The notes beneath the pieces are model-generated. The model was not told the origin of the DNA, did no database searches, and saw nothing but the letters and a program-made list of their open reading frames with translations. A program made the translations under genes and the position numbers. From Metellina segmentata (Eukaryota; Arthropoda; Arachnida; Araneae; Tetragnathidae), in NCBI GenBank assembly GCA_947359465.1, contig OX375873.1:74030278-74094277 (forward strand): 64,000 bases of DNA. The letters run 5' to 3'. Of the stretch, positions 49,126 to 61,664 are shown piece after piece. Positions within the stretch are counted from its first letter, which is position 1, and each line of letters begins with the position of its first letter.

Positions 49126-49561
49126 TGGAAGTCCATCTCCAAACGAAGAACACAACATTTTTTGCAGTCTTTTGTTTTAATTCTAATTTGCTGTTCAGTA
49201 TAAAAGAAACACAAATTTGACAGGTAATATTAACAATTATATAACCGATGATAAATTCTATATGCCTACTACTATGGAGCGTATTAGTAACAATTCGACT
49301 TTAAATTGTAATCGGAAAACTCGGTTCTGGATGACTAAACACGAACAATACCTTTTTTTCCATTCGAACACTTCATTTTTATTTTTTAATAGTTTCAATA
49401 CAACAAGTTTAACTGCGGGTTTGATTTTATTTTCTTATTCTTTTTGATATGGGTTTAAAAATTATATTGTTTTGTATGTTTGCTTTTTAATGGTGTTTGA
49501 GGGATTGCATGAGTATTGCAGCTCATACGTACAAAACACTATTTTGTGTTGTTTGGACCTC

Positions 49562-49753
49562 CCTGATGACACCTTGATCCACCAATACTTTCATTTTTGA
49601 AAATATCTTACAAATCGTTTTACTATTTTTAATATTTTTAAATGATAATTTTAAAATCCTGATGACACCTTGATCCACCAATACTTTCATTTTTGAAAAT
49701 ATCTTACAAATCGTTTTACTATTTTTAATATTTTTAAATGATAATTTTAAAAT
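49562..49753. repeat. Two tandem copies of a 96-bp unit
   Basis: 49562-49657 is repeated at 49658-49753, beginning CCTGATGACACCTTGATCC, essentially without change. A minus-strand open frame through both copies is an artefact of the repeat. Near-identity suggests a recent duplication. Confidence 0.8.
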
Positions 49754-50049
49754 CAAATTCAAAATTTTTATAATCATAATAATAAAATGAGTAGTTGAAG
49801 TCAATAAGCCCAGAAAAAAAATCAGCAAAAAAACTTCAAAAAAAAACCTGCAGGTTTCCTGCATGAATTTCGGACAAAATACCTGCAGGTTTCCTGCATG
49901 AATTTTGGACAAAATTCCTGCAGGAAACCTGCAGTTTTTTGACTGTTTGGCAGGATGATGAATGACTGGTGGCGCCATCTGGTGGTGAGATAAGTAAACA
50001 CATTATTTTGGATTCATAAAAAAAAAAAGAATTTCGTTGGAATAACGTC

Positions 50050-50215
50050 GATGTATAGTAACACAACGGGCTATTGACAATGGACAACGATCTATTAACA
50101 AGGGAACGGACCAAGGACAACACCTCGTAACTTTGAATCACGATCAGATGATTGGACTCGAACCCGGGACCAAGGATCCGGAGTTTAGCATGCTATCCAT
50201 TAGGCCGTAACAGTC
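50050..50215 (-). repeat. tRNA-headed SINE in the left arm
   Basis: Inverse of 54051-54230. Minus strand: TACGGCCTAATGGATAGC as A-box region and GGTCCCGGGTTCGAGTCC as B-box region, followed by the shared SINE body. Confidence 0.65.
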
Positions 50216-51290
50216 ATATCCAAGCGTGGTGAATTAATGTAGTGTTTGTTTTTTCTCTGTTTTGTACTTAGTTTTTTTTTCACTATGAATAAATTGAAAA
50301 TGGTTTAAAGTGGTCCGAGACACAAAAATCGTCAAATTTTCGAAACACTTTTTATTATTTTAAGAAATTATCTGTGTTTTTCTGCTTAAAAAGACGTCTA
50401 CATCATATTTCTATCTTAATTAGAACTAGAGATATAATAATTTTTGTGGTGCTTTTTGTTCTGAAAATCTAACACTCTTGACAGTTGTTGTCATGGAAAC
50501 AACATCTGTCTTTAAAACTTTAAATGCGCTTTTCTCCATGTTACATTTTTTCAAGATTTACTTTATTCAAATTGCTATAAGTCGAAAACCGATCAAATTT
50601 AGGGGTTTAAATTTGGAATATATCTATTTCAAACATTATACTTTAATTTTGATTCAACAAATTTGAAACAAATATTTACTTTTAAAAATATGACTTAAAA
50701 AAAAAAGTACCTTAAAATTTTCAAAAATTTTCATTTAAATATTTTAAATTTTTTATTAAATTAATATTTTTTAAATTGTTGAATCAAAATTAAAGTTTAT
50801 AAATTTGTGAATTATTTACTGCAAGAATTTTGAAAATTGTACAAGAATATTTTGAATTTTAACAATTTAAAATGACCACTCTTTTTTTCAAGAAATTTTA
50901 ATTTAAAATTTTAGAAAAACTTTTGGAAAAATTTTGTGTTGTGATTTCGCTTATTAGTTAGATGGGTAATCAGTACAAAAAAAATCAAAATTCTAAATGA
51001 ATTAATAAAAAAATTTTCAATGTGTCCCAGACCCACTAAATTTTGTTTGGAGGGGATTTAATACTTTTACAAAATAAGAAACCAGGTGATATATAACAGA
51101 CCAAATTCAGATATTTGGTATGTTGGAGAAATACATTAGATGCGTTTAAATAAAGATTTTAATCGAATGTTGGCTAGCAGTATCAAATACAAGGTTACAT
51201 TTTATGATTGGACTGAAAAATGAAACAATCGACAATAAATGCAATTTTTTTATTATGGAAAATTTTCACTTTTTTTTAAGAAAATATTTA

Positions 51291-51296
<6 letters not shown>

Positions 51297-51333
<37 letters not shown>
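51297..51333. repeat. (TA)n microsatellite, left arm
   Basis: Short TA run at the position matching 52912-52970 of the other arm. The difference in length accounts for part of the arm-length difference. Confidence 0.85.
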
Positions 51334-51337
<4 letters not shown>

Positions 51338-51470
51338 TTTAATAAAACATAATAGTTGATAAGTGTTTTCATAAAAACTACATTTTTTATGAAACAAAAC
51401 TTTAACTTCAAACTTTATTTTTCCTTCAAAAAAACTGCAGTTTTTATGAAGGAAAAATGCTTTTATAAAA

Positions 51471-51504
51471 TTCCTTCATAAAAACTGCAGTTTTTATGAA
51501 GGAA
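51471..51504. repeat. 34-bp perfect palindrome
   Basis: TTCCTTCATAAAAACTG and its exact inverse meet at CTGCAG. The same palindrome recurs at 52692-52725 and 52742-52775, with near copies at 51424-51453 and about 52792-52823. Confidence 0.9.
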
Positions 51505-51774
51505 TTTTATGAAGACATTTTTACTGCATTTTTCCTTCATAAAAACTGCAGATTTTATGAAGGTAAAAATTAATTTGGAAAAATTATAAATTTAATTTTC
51601 GAAAAACTGCAGTACTAATGAAGGAAACCATTATTCCTTCAAAACCTCTGCATTTTCACAGCGTAAAATCTGCACTTATCTAACTGCCTTCAAAAAACCT
51701 GCATTCACCTGCAAAAAACCTTCAAAATAGATATTTTTTTGAAGGAAAGATGCTGATTTTTTTTGCTGGGAGGT

Positions 51775-52025
51775 TGTTGAATTTAAAGGACAACGCCTCC
51801 TAATTTTGAGCCATGGTCAGACGACAACGCAAACACTTTTCTGGCACCCCACTCTCTAAACTACCACAACATGTCAACGTTAAGGCATTTAAGGCCGCTA
51901 TAAATTTAATGCATGATATCCTCCACATACACGACTTACTTTTGATTGTATCGAGTTTCGAACTCGCAATCCTCCGGTTGCTAATCTGCGACTCTACCAA
52001 CTGCTCTACCACTGACCTTATCTTG
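51775..52025 (-). repeat. tRNA-headed SINE in the centre of the inverted repeat
   Basis: Minus strand: TCAGTGGTAGAGCAGTTGG (A-box region), GCGAGTTCGAAACTCG (B-box region), then the body with GGTAGTTTAGAGAGTGGGGT. Same family as 48330-48625, but a different head from the arm copies. Confidence 0.6.
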
Positions 52026-52691
52026 ATGTATGTATAATAATATAATCAGGATCCCCAAACACGTATCGCTTGACGTAATTGTACGATAAATCTGTTATAG
52101 GACTTATTTTGTAGATAAAAGTATCACTTTTATAACATGTCACATTATTACACTGCAAATGATTTTTTATTTATTTATAGGTAACTCAATTTGCAGCATC
52201 CCCCTCTGACCTTTAATTACAAAAAGTATAGTTTATTTTTTCAAAACAAAATTGCATGTTACAGTTATGCTACTTTTATTTGCTTTCTGAAAGTTTGAAG
52301 TTAAAACAAGCATCAAGTGCACAGAAAGTGTATTTGTTGTAAATACAATAGAATCCTGTGAGGGCAAATCGCATTAACACTTGTATATTTTAACATTATT
52401 CAATTGAGATGAAATAGGTATTATTTCCCAGCAAAAAAAATCAGCATCTTTCCTTCAAAAAAATATCTATTTTGAAGGTTTTTTGCAGGTGAATGCAGGT
52501 TTTTTGAAGGCAGTTAGATAAGTGCAGATTTTACGCGGTGAAAATGCAGAGGTTTTGAAGGAATAATGGTTTCTTCATTAGTACTGCAGTTTTTCGGAAA
52601 TTAAATTTATAATTTTTCCAAATTAATTTTTACCTTCATAAAATCTGCAGTTTTTATAAAGGAAAAATGCAGTAAAAATGCCTTCATAAAA

Positions 52692-52775
52692 TTCCTTCAT
52701 AAAAACTGCAGTTTTTATGAAGGAATTTTATAAAAGCATTTTTCCTTCATAAAAACTGCAGTTTTTATGAAGGAA
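52692..52775. repeat. Two 34-bp perfect palindromes, right arm
   Basis: Perfect palindromes at 52692-52725 and 52742-52775, each centred on CTGCAG, identical to 51471-51504. The right arm has one more perfect unit than the left. Confidence 0.85.
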
Positions 52776-52908
52776 TTTTATAAAAGCTTATTTCCTTCAT
52801 AAAAACTGCAGTTTTTTTGAAGGAAAAATAAAGTTTGAAGTTAAAGTTTTGTTTCATAAAAAATGTAGTTTTTATGAAAACACTTATCAACTATTATGTT
52901 TTATTAAA

Positions 52909-52911
<3 letters not shown>

Positions 52912-52970
<59 letters not shown>
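52912..52970. repeat. (TA)n microsatellite, right arm
   Basis: About 58 bp of TA followed by a T run, longer than its counterpart at 51297-51333. Confidence 0.9.
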
Positions 52971-52978
<8 letters not shown>

Positions 52979-54050
52979 TTTTCTTAAAAAAAAGTGAAAA
53001 TTTTCCATAATAAAAAAATTGCATTTATTGTCGATTATTTCATCTTTCAGTCCAATCATAAAATGCAACCTTGTATTTGATACTGCTAGCCAACATTCGA
53101 TTAAAATCTTTATTTAAACGCATCTAATGTATTTCTCCAACATACCAAATATCTGAATTTGGTCTGTTATATATCACCTGGTTTCTTATTTTGTAAAAGT
53201 ATTAAATCCCTCCAAACAAAATTTAAGTGGGTCTGGGACACATTGAAAAAAAATTGTTATTAATTAATTTAGAATTTTGATTTTTTTTGTACTGATTACT
53301 CATCTAACTAATAAGCGAAATCACAACACAAAATTTTTCCAAAAGTTTTTCTAAAATTTAAATTAAAATTTCTTGAAAAAAAGAGTGGTCATTTTAAATT
53401 GTTAAAATTCAAAATATTCTTGTACAATTTTCAAAATTCTCGCAGTAAATTATTCACAAATTTATAAACTTTAATTTTGATTCAACAATTTAAAAAATAT
53501 TAATTTAATAAAAAATAAAAAATATTTGAATGAAAATTTTTGAAAATTTTAAGGTACTGTTTTTTAAAGTTATATTTTTAAAAGTAAATATTTGTTTCAA
53601 ATTTTCTGAATCAAAATTAAAGTATAATGTTTGAAAAAGATATATTCCAAATTTCAACCCCTAAATTTGATCGGTTTTCGACTTATAGTAATTTGAATAT
53701 AGGAAATCTTGAAAAAATGTAACATGGAGAAAAACGCATTTAAAGTTTTAAAGACAGATGTTGTTTCCATGACAACAACTGTCAAGAGTGTTAGATTTTC
53801 AGAACAAAAAGCACCACAAAAATTATTATATCTCTAGTTCTAATTAAGACAGAAATATGATTTATACGTCTTTTTAAGCAGAAAAACACAGATAATTTCT
53901 TAAAATAATAAAAAGTGTTTCGAAAATTTGACGATTTTTGTGTCTCGGACCCCTTTAAACCATTTTCAATTTATTCATAGTGAAAAAAAAAACAAAGTCC
54001 AAAACAGAGAAAACACAAACACTACATTAATTCACCACGCTTGGATATGA

Positions 54051-54230
54051 CTGTTACGGCCTAATGGATAGCATGCTAAACTCCAGATCCTTGGTCCCGG
54101 GTTCGAGTCCAAACATCTGATCGTGATTCAAAGTTACGAGGTGTTGTCCTCGGTTCGTTCCCCTGTTAATAGATCGTGGACCATTGTCAATAGCCCGTTG
54201 TGTTGCTCTAGATGGACGTTATTCCAACGA
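54051..54230 (+). repeat. tRNA-headed SINE in the right arm
   Basis: TACGGCCTAATGGATAGC and GGTCCCGGGTTCGAGTCC are good A- and B-box matches, so it could in principle recruit Pol III. The body continues with ACGAGGTGTTGTCCTCGG and ends GCCCGTTGTGTTGCTCTAGA. Confidence 0.65.
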
Positions 54231-54460
54231 AATTCTTTTTTTTTTATGAATTCAAAATAATGTGTTTACTTATCTCACCACCAGATGGCGCCACTAGTCA
54301 TTCATCATCATCATCATGACAAACAGTCAAAAAACTGCAGGTTTCCTGCAGGAATTTTGTCCAAAATTCATGCAGGAAACCTGCAGGTTTTTTGTCCGAA
54401 ATTCATGCAGGAAACCTGCAGGGTTTTTTTGAAGTTTTCTTGCTGATTTTTTTTCCTGGG

Positions 54461-57400
54461 TTTGTAGATCAATACACAAGTTTTTGAATGATAATATTAC
54501 ATTACCCTGTAACTGAAGTTTAAATATTAAAATCAATAAGTTTGGCTTTTCCCCCCTGAATTTCGAAAAAAAAGTCTATTTTATTTTTACTAAGGTAATT
54601 AATGTTGTATTTTCAATGTTTCCCACAAAACGTTTAAAAAACAAATATAAACGCATACAATAGGTAATTAAAAAGGTTATTGTATATTTGCAACAATAGT
54701 CGCATTTTATACTATACTCATATTGTAGAACATCTAGGGTTTTCATCATCGGGATTCATTTTCTGTGATTCTTAATCCTTACTGTACATACCTTCAGAAA
54801 CATTCGTACTATGCTGAAATGTTTTATTATGTTACTATTAAACCAACGAACTAAATCTGCGTAGCGGTTTTTTAAAGTTAATTTTTGATATGCAATTTTA
54901 AACATGAAACAAACATTCGAAACAATTATGTATAGCAACCTTCTTATTGCTTAATAATAGCTATTGTCACTTTTTTTGCAAAATAAAATTAACCTTTAAA
55001 GAGGAAAGATGTAAATTTTTTTTGCTTATGAAAAATGTCTTTCTGAATCGATTTACATAAAAATATATAAAGATCGCTATTCATAATATTTCCAACAATT
55101 AATTCCATATTTATTATCACATGCTAAAATTATATTGGAAAATAAACATTACTTAGATTTTGTTTGGATATTGTAATAAAAAATTTCAGCACAATACGAA
55201 GATTATTTTAGAATATATGAATCTAGGAAGCTAATTTGACATCAGGGCTCCAAATATTCCATCCAGAAACGGCTTGAATAAAGAACTTCAAACTCATTAT
55301 CTCAATATTCGAGGTTGAATTTGATATGGATTCGAATTGTGGCGGTGAATAATAAAAACTAATACAGAACTTAAACTTCAAGAAACATACTCAGTCAATT
55401 CATTTTCCGATGGTATCAATTCTACACGTATTCGTTCTTCGTGGGTTCCTTTTGAGGTTGCAATTTAAGATACATATGAATCTTTATATTTTGTTTTTAA
55501 TGTAGGATAGAATATTAGAAAAGCGGCTGTAATGTATTAAAAGGAGTCCTCGTTGCTCACGATTTCTTCCCGAAATGATTTTGGAATTAAAAATCTATCC
55601 AAGATATACACCGAAGCTTGTTATATAAGAGAAAATCGAAGTTTCAGCAATCACACAGATAAAATATACGTCTGACTAGGTCAACAGTCTGAAAACAGTC
55701 TCAAAATCATAAATCGCAATGCTAATTTAACATGCAACGGCATTTAGGGTAACATAACGGCATTTAGGGAACAGGGAGAAAAAACTAGGACAAAATAAAT
55801 TATTTTCTGTATTCGTGCTTGATGGTGGGTGTTCTTTTAGGAAGTCTAATATTTTTGAGAAGAGGCTTGCTGAGGTTTGTAGTTGAGCAACTTGTAACCT
55901 CAGGAACGGCTTTAGCTCGAGATAATGAAGAGTTTTTGTACTGGAATGTTAGCCTGCTTCTTTCAAAGTTTTCATCCTTTTTAATTATATTTTAAAAAAG
56001 TTGTTACAGGTGTCCAAAGAGTAAGAGATAAATTATACATTTGTACAATATAAACACTGGTATTTGGAACATACACATTTTTATTTCATTAGGATCTCGT
56101 CATCTAACTTGGAACTTGAACTGAGTTCGTGTAATGGCACTAAGGCAAAACAGTATATAAGAAAAAAACTCCATCTCTTTGTTTATTGGTTACGAGAGAG
56201 ATTTTCAACCGTTGCATTGCTCAAATCCCCGAAAAAGTGATTAAAATTCAAAACTGAAATTTAATCCTGTTGCGCTGAAAATTATGAAAAATTTACGTGT
56301 AATAACATATTTTATTAACAATGAATGCACCTTTTCATCTAAAATTAACTATCATTGCCTCATAAATTCTTTATACTTTCTTCATAGGGATGTTTCTTCA
56401 TAGGTGTTGACGTATGAAGTGGCTTTTTGTATCAAAATTGACATCTGGCATTTGAATTGATGATACTTTTGTCTCTTTCAACAGTTGCCTAGTTTCATAA
56501 AGGATATTTGTATTTTTTTAGGGGCAAGAGTGAACAACAATAAATATGCAGATCTGAAGTACAAAGAGTAAAGGGAAGCAATTAATCTTCATTTGTTGCT
56601 GCCCTCGACATTTTTCAGAAAAAGTTCTAAAATGCTAAGATCCTTAGAAAAAAGATGCTCCCTTTTTGCCTCTTGAGCTTCTTCAGATAATTGTCCAATC
56701 TACAGTTAATATGTTGGACTCACAGGCTTCTGGCAGCAGTATCTTATGGATCGGTACCGGCATGAAAAACTGGTGTAAACATTTACATAAAGTTGAGAAA
56801 TTTCTCTGTAGTATGAACCAAACATCTTTGCATGTGTATTAAACCCTGAAGCCACATAAAAAAAGTTTCAAAATGTTTTATAGGATTTTCATTAGATCCT
56901 GTGATCTGTGCGGATATTTGTGAAGTCTGAAGAAGCGCTGAGAACAGTTTCCATCATCCTATAAATGTACCTCGGCCTCTTGTTAAACCTGATCAATTAT
57001 AAGGCCGATTTCTCTTTTGAACTTAGCATTAATTAACGATTTTCTGTTGTTTAACTTAAATTGGTCTTCTTCTCGAGCTTGCAGCATTGTAGATTTTCCC
57101 ACCAACTATTGTGAGCAGCATTCTATATGCTAATTAGTTGATGCTAATTAGCAAAACTCGTAACTCCTTACTTTGGAGTTACGAGTTTTTACTTTATTTT
57201 TGGATTACAATATTTGTATTTTTCAGTTCGTTGACCCTACTGGTAATTGGAAAATTACTGACTAGATCTTGGATGTCGTCATCACAAAAAAAAAATTGAC
57301 ATGATCTAAATGACGATTCTTTTCGCCCATCAAGATCTGGACAAATTCAATTGGTCAGATCTTTGGTCAGAAATCGGCCAGATTCGTCAGAATCATAATT

Positions 57401-59100
57401 CGAACTCTAGCAAAATTTCTCTAACTTTAACAAGTGAAATAAAAATATTGACGAAGGAACAGCTCTATTTAATAATTAATTACAAGTAATCAAATTGTTG
57501 ATTAGTTTTAAAAGGGAACATTATTGTTGATTTAAATAGTAGATATAATAACCTGTTCTATAAACTTTATAAAACCCTCTTTTGATCACGTTTTAGGGAA
57601 TTTCTAGAGGCAAGAATGGTACTGGTGTGGTAAGAATGGTATTGGTGTGGCTTACAATGAAACGGTTTGAATTTTGTAGAATTTATTTCATTTTAACGGC
57701 TTAGTTTTGAGATTTTGACAAATATGTTCAAAAACAATTTCAAGCACAATACCCGAATAAATAATTTTGAGTAGTATTTTTTCAATTTCAAAGCATCATA
57801 AATAAATTGTTTCAAAAAGATTCTTCGAAACATTTCATTCCTGATGCTTTTTTTTTAATTTCATGTGTGCATGAGATGAAAAAGATTTATATGTGTCCTA
57901 TATATAAGTAGTAATAATGTTATGTGTGCTATGAGAGGAAAAAGGTTGAAACTAACTGGGTTACGGTAGTAGAAGACAGCAATGATCTTATTCTCTTAAG
58001 TTCTACGGAATGCAGACAACCCAATCGATAAATAAATGCCAAGAAAGAACTAGGTTGTTTACCATAGCAAACCAGAAAACAGCAAACATCAAATGATTAA
58101 CGAGAAGAGAAGCATGCATTCTTTATTATTGCACAGAAACTTGTAATCTTCGCGGATAAATAGTTTTTTTTCTCTGAAACGGGATAGGAAATAATGGATA
58201 GGGACGGATTTATCATCTCTAACAAGGATATCAAATACCTTCTTTTTTTGAGAATTCAGTGTTTCCCGGGACCAGAATTTCTTCTAAAAATTGTTCGTGC
58301 ATACATAGTCCTGTGGTTGTTTTCTCACTCAACATGATTGAGAATCGCGATATATTAGCAAGCTGATTCTCCTGCTGTTATCTTGTTACTGCATACATAA
58401 TTTGTTTCGACTTTGCATGTTCAGGCAGTACACGATTCGGAAAGAGTGCACGAGATTAGTATAGGGATAGTGAGAGGAAAAAATGCCTAAGCATACATCA
58501 TCTTGTAACGAAGAATAAAAGTAAATAGATGTTGATAATCTCGACATGGTTTTTACATTTGAATAACGTTGAAAACGCGTTTGTTTGCATATTAGAGACA
58601 GCAGGTTAAACAATTTTCTCTTCGTATTTTCGGTTTGATTCCTCCCTGTGTGTATCTCTCTCTCCAATGTCAGTTAAAATTTCCATATGTGTTTATGTAC
58701 AATACTTGATGTTGTGTACCTTGAGCAGTTTGGCGAAATAAGTCCTTGAGCTAAAATACGCAAACCCATACATTCAACCAACTCTGTGATTCCAACTTCG
58801 AAATTGTCCAGTTGTAGAGTACATTTCTTGAGGGGTGAGTAAGGAAATAAAAACAATTGCAAGTTGAAGTGCGAATTTTCCTTTTTATTTTAATTTAAAT
58901 AAAAAAAAAAAACGATAATCAACTTTCACATGAATTCTTTTAAACTAGCCTACTCAATGAGATTCATCTATCCTATACTGAGGTGACTTTTTCCACATTA
59001 AAAAAAATTAGACAAACAGTAGTTACGAAAACTACTTGAGTAAACAGTGACGGACTTCGACTTTTCAGTATACGATTATGTACCAACTACAACATTTCAG
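54461..59100. other. AT-rich stretch without recognised genes
   Basis: No host exon recognised on either strand. It includes the hairpin at 57153-57189 and scattered short ORFs without family features. Confidence 0.5.
57153..57189. repeat. 15-bp perfect hairpin
   Basis: AAAACTCGTAACTCC and GGAGTTACGAGTTTT around a 7-base loop (TTACTTT). Just upstream, GCTAATTAG occurs twice in 20 bases. Could be a MITE remnant or a small structured RNA; nothing else supports either. Confidence 0.7.
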
Positions 59101-59149
59101 ATTCTGAAGATGCTGACGCTGTCTGTCTTTGAGAGAACTTTGATGAAAA

Positions 59150-59370
59150 GGATGACGCCTCAGAAGTTGAGAATGAACCACCAAATATAATCCAATAGAC
59201 GATTTTATGATCCAAATATTTTTGAAACAAGATCCTATAAAACATTATAGGGCACAAGTAGTTAAAGTGTATGAAGATGGTGATGTAGAAATTTCGTGCT
59301 TGAGAACAAATGATAAAGTAAAAACGTCGAACTTTTCCTATAAAGTATTCGTACCTCTGATATAGTGCAC
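59150..59370 (+). pseudogene. Transposon-protein C-terminus fragment
   Basis: Plus strand reads KHYRAQVVKVYEDGDVEISC, LRTNDKVKTSNFSYKVFVPL and stops. Such 'Y-A-V-V-K-V-ED-GD-V-E' tails are common in arthropod repeat-derived proteins. Acidic DEKDDASEVENE lies just before. Short and broken, so tentative. Confidence 0.35.
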
Positions 59371-60231
59371 ATATCTTCCCGGTTAGAGAGAAGAGGTATT
59401 TCTCATTTTAAAGATGGTTTTGTCAACTCTCACATTCCTTTCTCGCTTTTTGAGTTAAAATAAGTATCTGAGTTACTTAAAATTTTTTCACTATCCTTTG
59501 TACAATTTACGCCTAGTATTATAAGAAGTGCTATTTAATTAATGTTTAAACAAATGTACCATGTTTTCATGGTGATTATTTCTTTTACTCATTAGTTTTG
59601 TTCTACATAATTAACAGTTTTATGTTTATATAATAAAAATTTTGATGAATAATTGTACTGTTTTTATTTGTATCTTGCGTGTTCTGTACTTCGATCTTTT
59701 TCACTGTCATGTAATTGGAGTAATCTAATGTTTGGAGTGACATCGTATTTAAATTAATATTTTATGCACTTCAATCTATTTCGTGCATAAATTTTAGAAT
59801 ATAATGTGAATATTTTAAACCGATAGATGTAGATTCAAATGTAAATAAAAGAGGTGAGAGATAAAAATATTTAATAAATAAATTTTAAAGTTGACGTCCC
59901 ATCTAAATACTGCTATAATTCAACATTGGATTATTGCACCGTTTGTACATACGAATTTCTTAACAAGATGGTTACTTTATATATGGAGCACTTTTCTTAA
60001 ACTTTGAGCTTCAGTCTCGTGTAATCTCAAATACACAGGCCCGCCGTAAGCGGGCGTGTAAGGCGTGCACCGCACGCGGGCGGCACGTCCAGAGGAGGCG
60101 GGAAATCTAGCGATCGGTCACGTAATATTCAAAGTCATTGTCATAATACCCTTCCCAAATATAGCATAAGAAATGTCATAACATGGAGGAAAAAACCTGA
60201 CCTGCGCGCAATTACTATTTTCTTTTATAGT

Positions 60232-60815
60232 ACTAAAGGCTTCCATCCCCTGCTCGCTTACGTTCGCCAACCCCCGAAAAAATGCACGTTTAGAGGTACT
60301 CTTAAAAAAAAAAACTCACGGCTGAAGACTAAACATTTGTATGTGTTTTGCTGACTCGCATTAGAAATTTCGCTCCTTCAGCTTTGACACTTAATAAACC
60401 TTAAACGAATAGTTGTATCGGAAAAAATTATTCCCTGTACACTTTTGAACAAACCATATCAATTTTGTAATTTTCTGATCCGTACTTTCTCGGGAAACCG
60501 TCTAAGAATCAAGCTAAACAACAGTTTTCAATCCTGCGGCGGCGGCAACTTTTTTTTTTAATATAGAGAGACTAGGGGGGCTCCGCCCCAATCTCCAGCG
60601 ACGGCGAAATCTCTGCGCCCTGCTCGCCTACGCACGCAATCCCAATTGGTTTGCTTCTCAAACCAACACTCATTTTGCAGATACAATTTGGTTTGTTTCG
60701 CAAACCCAAACTACTTTGCAGAGTTAATCTCCTGTGACGGCGAAACTATCGTAATAATTCGTATAATCCTGATTTTACTCGAGCGGAGGCGAGCAAGGGG
60801 CTGAAGCCTCTAGTT
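60232..60815. repeat. Repeat family X copy nested in the hAT element
   Basis: Left end ACTAAAGGCTTCCATCCCCT and right end, inverted ACTAGAGGCTTCAGCCCCTT, pair as imperfect TIRs. A second CTAGGGGGGCTCCGCCCC start at about 60571 sits inside, as if one copy had inserted next to or into another. The 60475-60566 block matches 37940-38035. Confidence 0.55.
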
Positions 60816-60999
60816 GTATTAAAAATTAAAAAAATACTTACCGTTTATGTAGAATTTCATAAATCGTAGAGAAGGAAAAAAACTTTCAGGAGCGCGATGG
60901 AAAACACAATGGATTGCAAAAAAAATTTTGGAAATCAGTAATCGCGCATTTTACGCTCCATGCTGGGCTCGTAGTCTCAATTTGGTAGTCAAGAAGAAA

Positions 61000-61664
61000 A
61001 CCAACACAATTTCAATATGAACATAGTGATGAAGTTTTACTAGACCCCAATATCAAATACAATGTAGTTTTTTTTTCAGAATCCTAGATCAGACATTAGC
61101 TTCTTTAAAGGATAGATTCGAAGAGTTAAAAACATTTACCGACGTATTTGCCCTTTTCAGCAATAACTCATTTAATTACTCCAATGAGGAATTAATGAAA
61201 CATTGTAAAGATTTAAATCTGAAGCTTAAAGTCGATTCAAGTAGTGAAACACACATGATCCACAAACCTTATTACAATATATTTTTACTAATGACTTAAT
61301 TTCAACATTTCTGAACATAGCTATAGCGCTAAGAATATTACTTACTTTGCCGGTTTCAGTTGCATCTGGTGAAAGGTCCTTTTCAAAGTTAAAAATTATA
61401 AAAAACTATTTAAGATCAACAAGGAACCAGCAAAGACTAAGTAATTTAGCTATAGTTTCAATTGAACATGAAATCTTAGACAGCTTGGATACAAGAAAAT
61501 TGATAACAGATTTCGCAAACATAAAGGCAAGAGTTCAATTTCTGCAGATAAATATTTATATGGTATACGTTTTTCTTCGTAAAATATGTTTCCTTTTTTC
61601 ACACCCTTATGAGACAACACTAAAGAGCCTTTCTGGCAAGCTCACCGTAAGTAGTCGTAGTTAA
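61000..61664 (+). pseudogene. hAT transposase C-terminal part, broken
   Basis: 61081 on reads ILDQTLASLKDRFEELKTFT and FNYSNEELMKHCKDLNLKLK. After stops, 61347 on reads VASGERSFSKLKIIKNYLRS and QRLSNLAIVSIEHEI, the dimerisation domain of hAT (zinc-finger MYM-type) transposases. Several stops and shifts between 61255 and 61345 mean no full product. Confidence 0.75.

Larger units (their letters stand above)
49809..54460. mobile_element. Giant inverted repeat: two ~2-kb arms around a 656-bp centre
   Basis: Left arm 49809-51770 and right arm 52427-54460 are inverted copies. Outer ends are CCCAGAAAAAAAATCAGC and GCTGATTTTTTTTCCTGGG; inner ends GCTGATTTTTTTTGCTGGG (to 51770) and CCCAGCAAAAAAAATCAGCA (52427 on). 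So each arm has its own inverted ends and resembles a complete element. Arms contain CCTGCAGGTTTCCTGCATG repeats, a tRNA-headed SINE, palindromes centred on AAAAACTGCAGTTTTT and a (TA)n run. No transposase is seen and no target duplication was found at the outer ends. Confidence 0.8.

Noticed and set aside
49523..49978. 151-codon open frame on -
   Set aside because: Produced by the 96-bp tandem duplication, whose length divisible by three keeps the frame open.
51297..52970. TA-rich centre as a replication origin
   Set aside because: The TA runs are ordinary microsatellites at matching positions of the two arms.
54051..54115. tRNA-like sequence with good A and B boxes
   Set aside because: Does not close a full clover-leaf and continues into a repeated SINE body; present at several loci.
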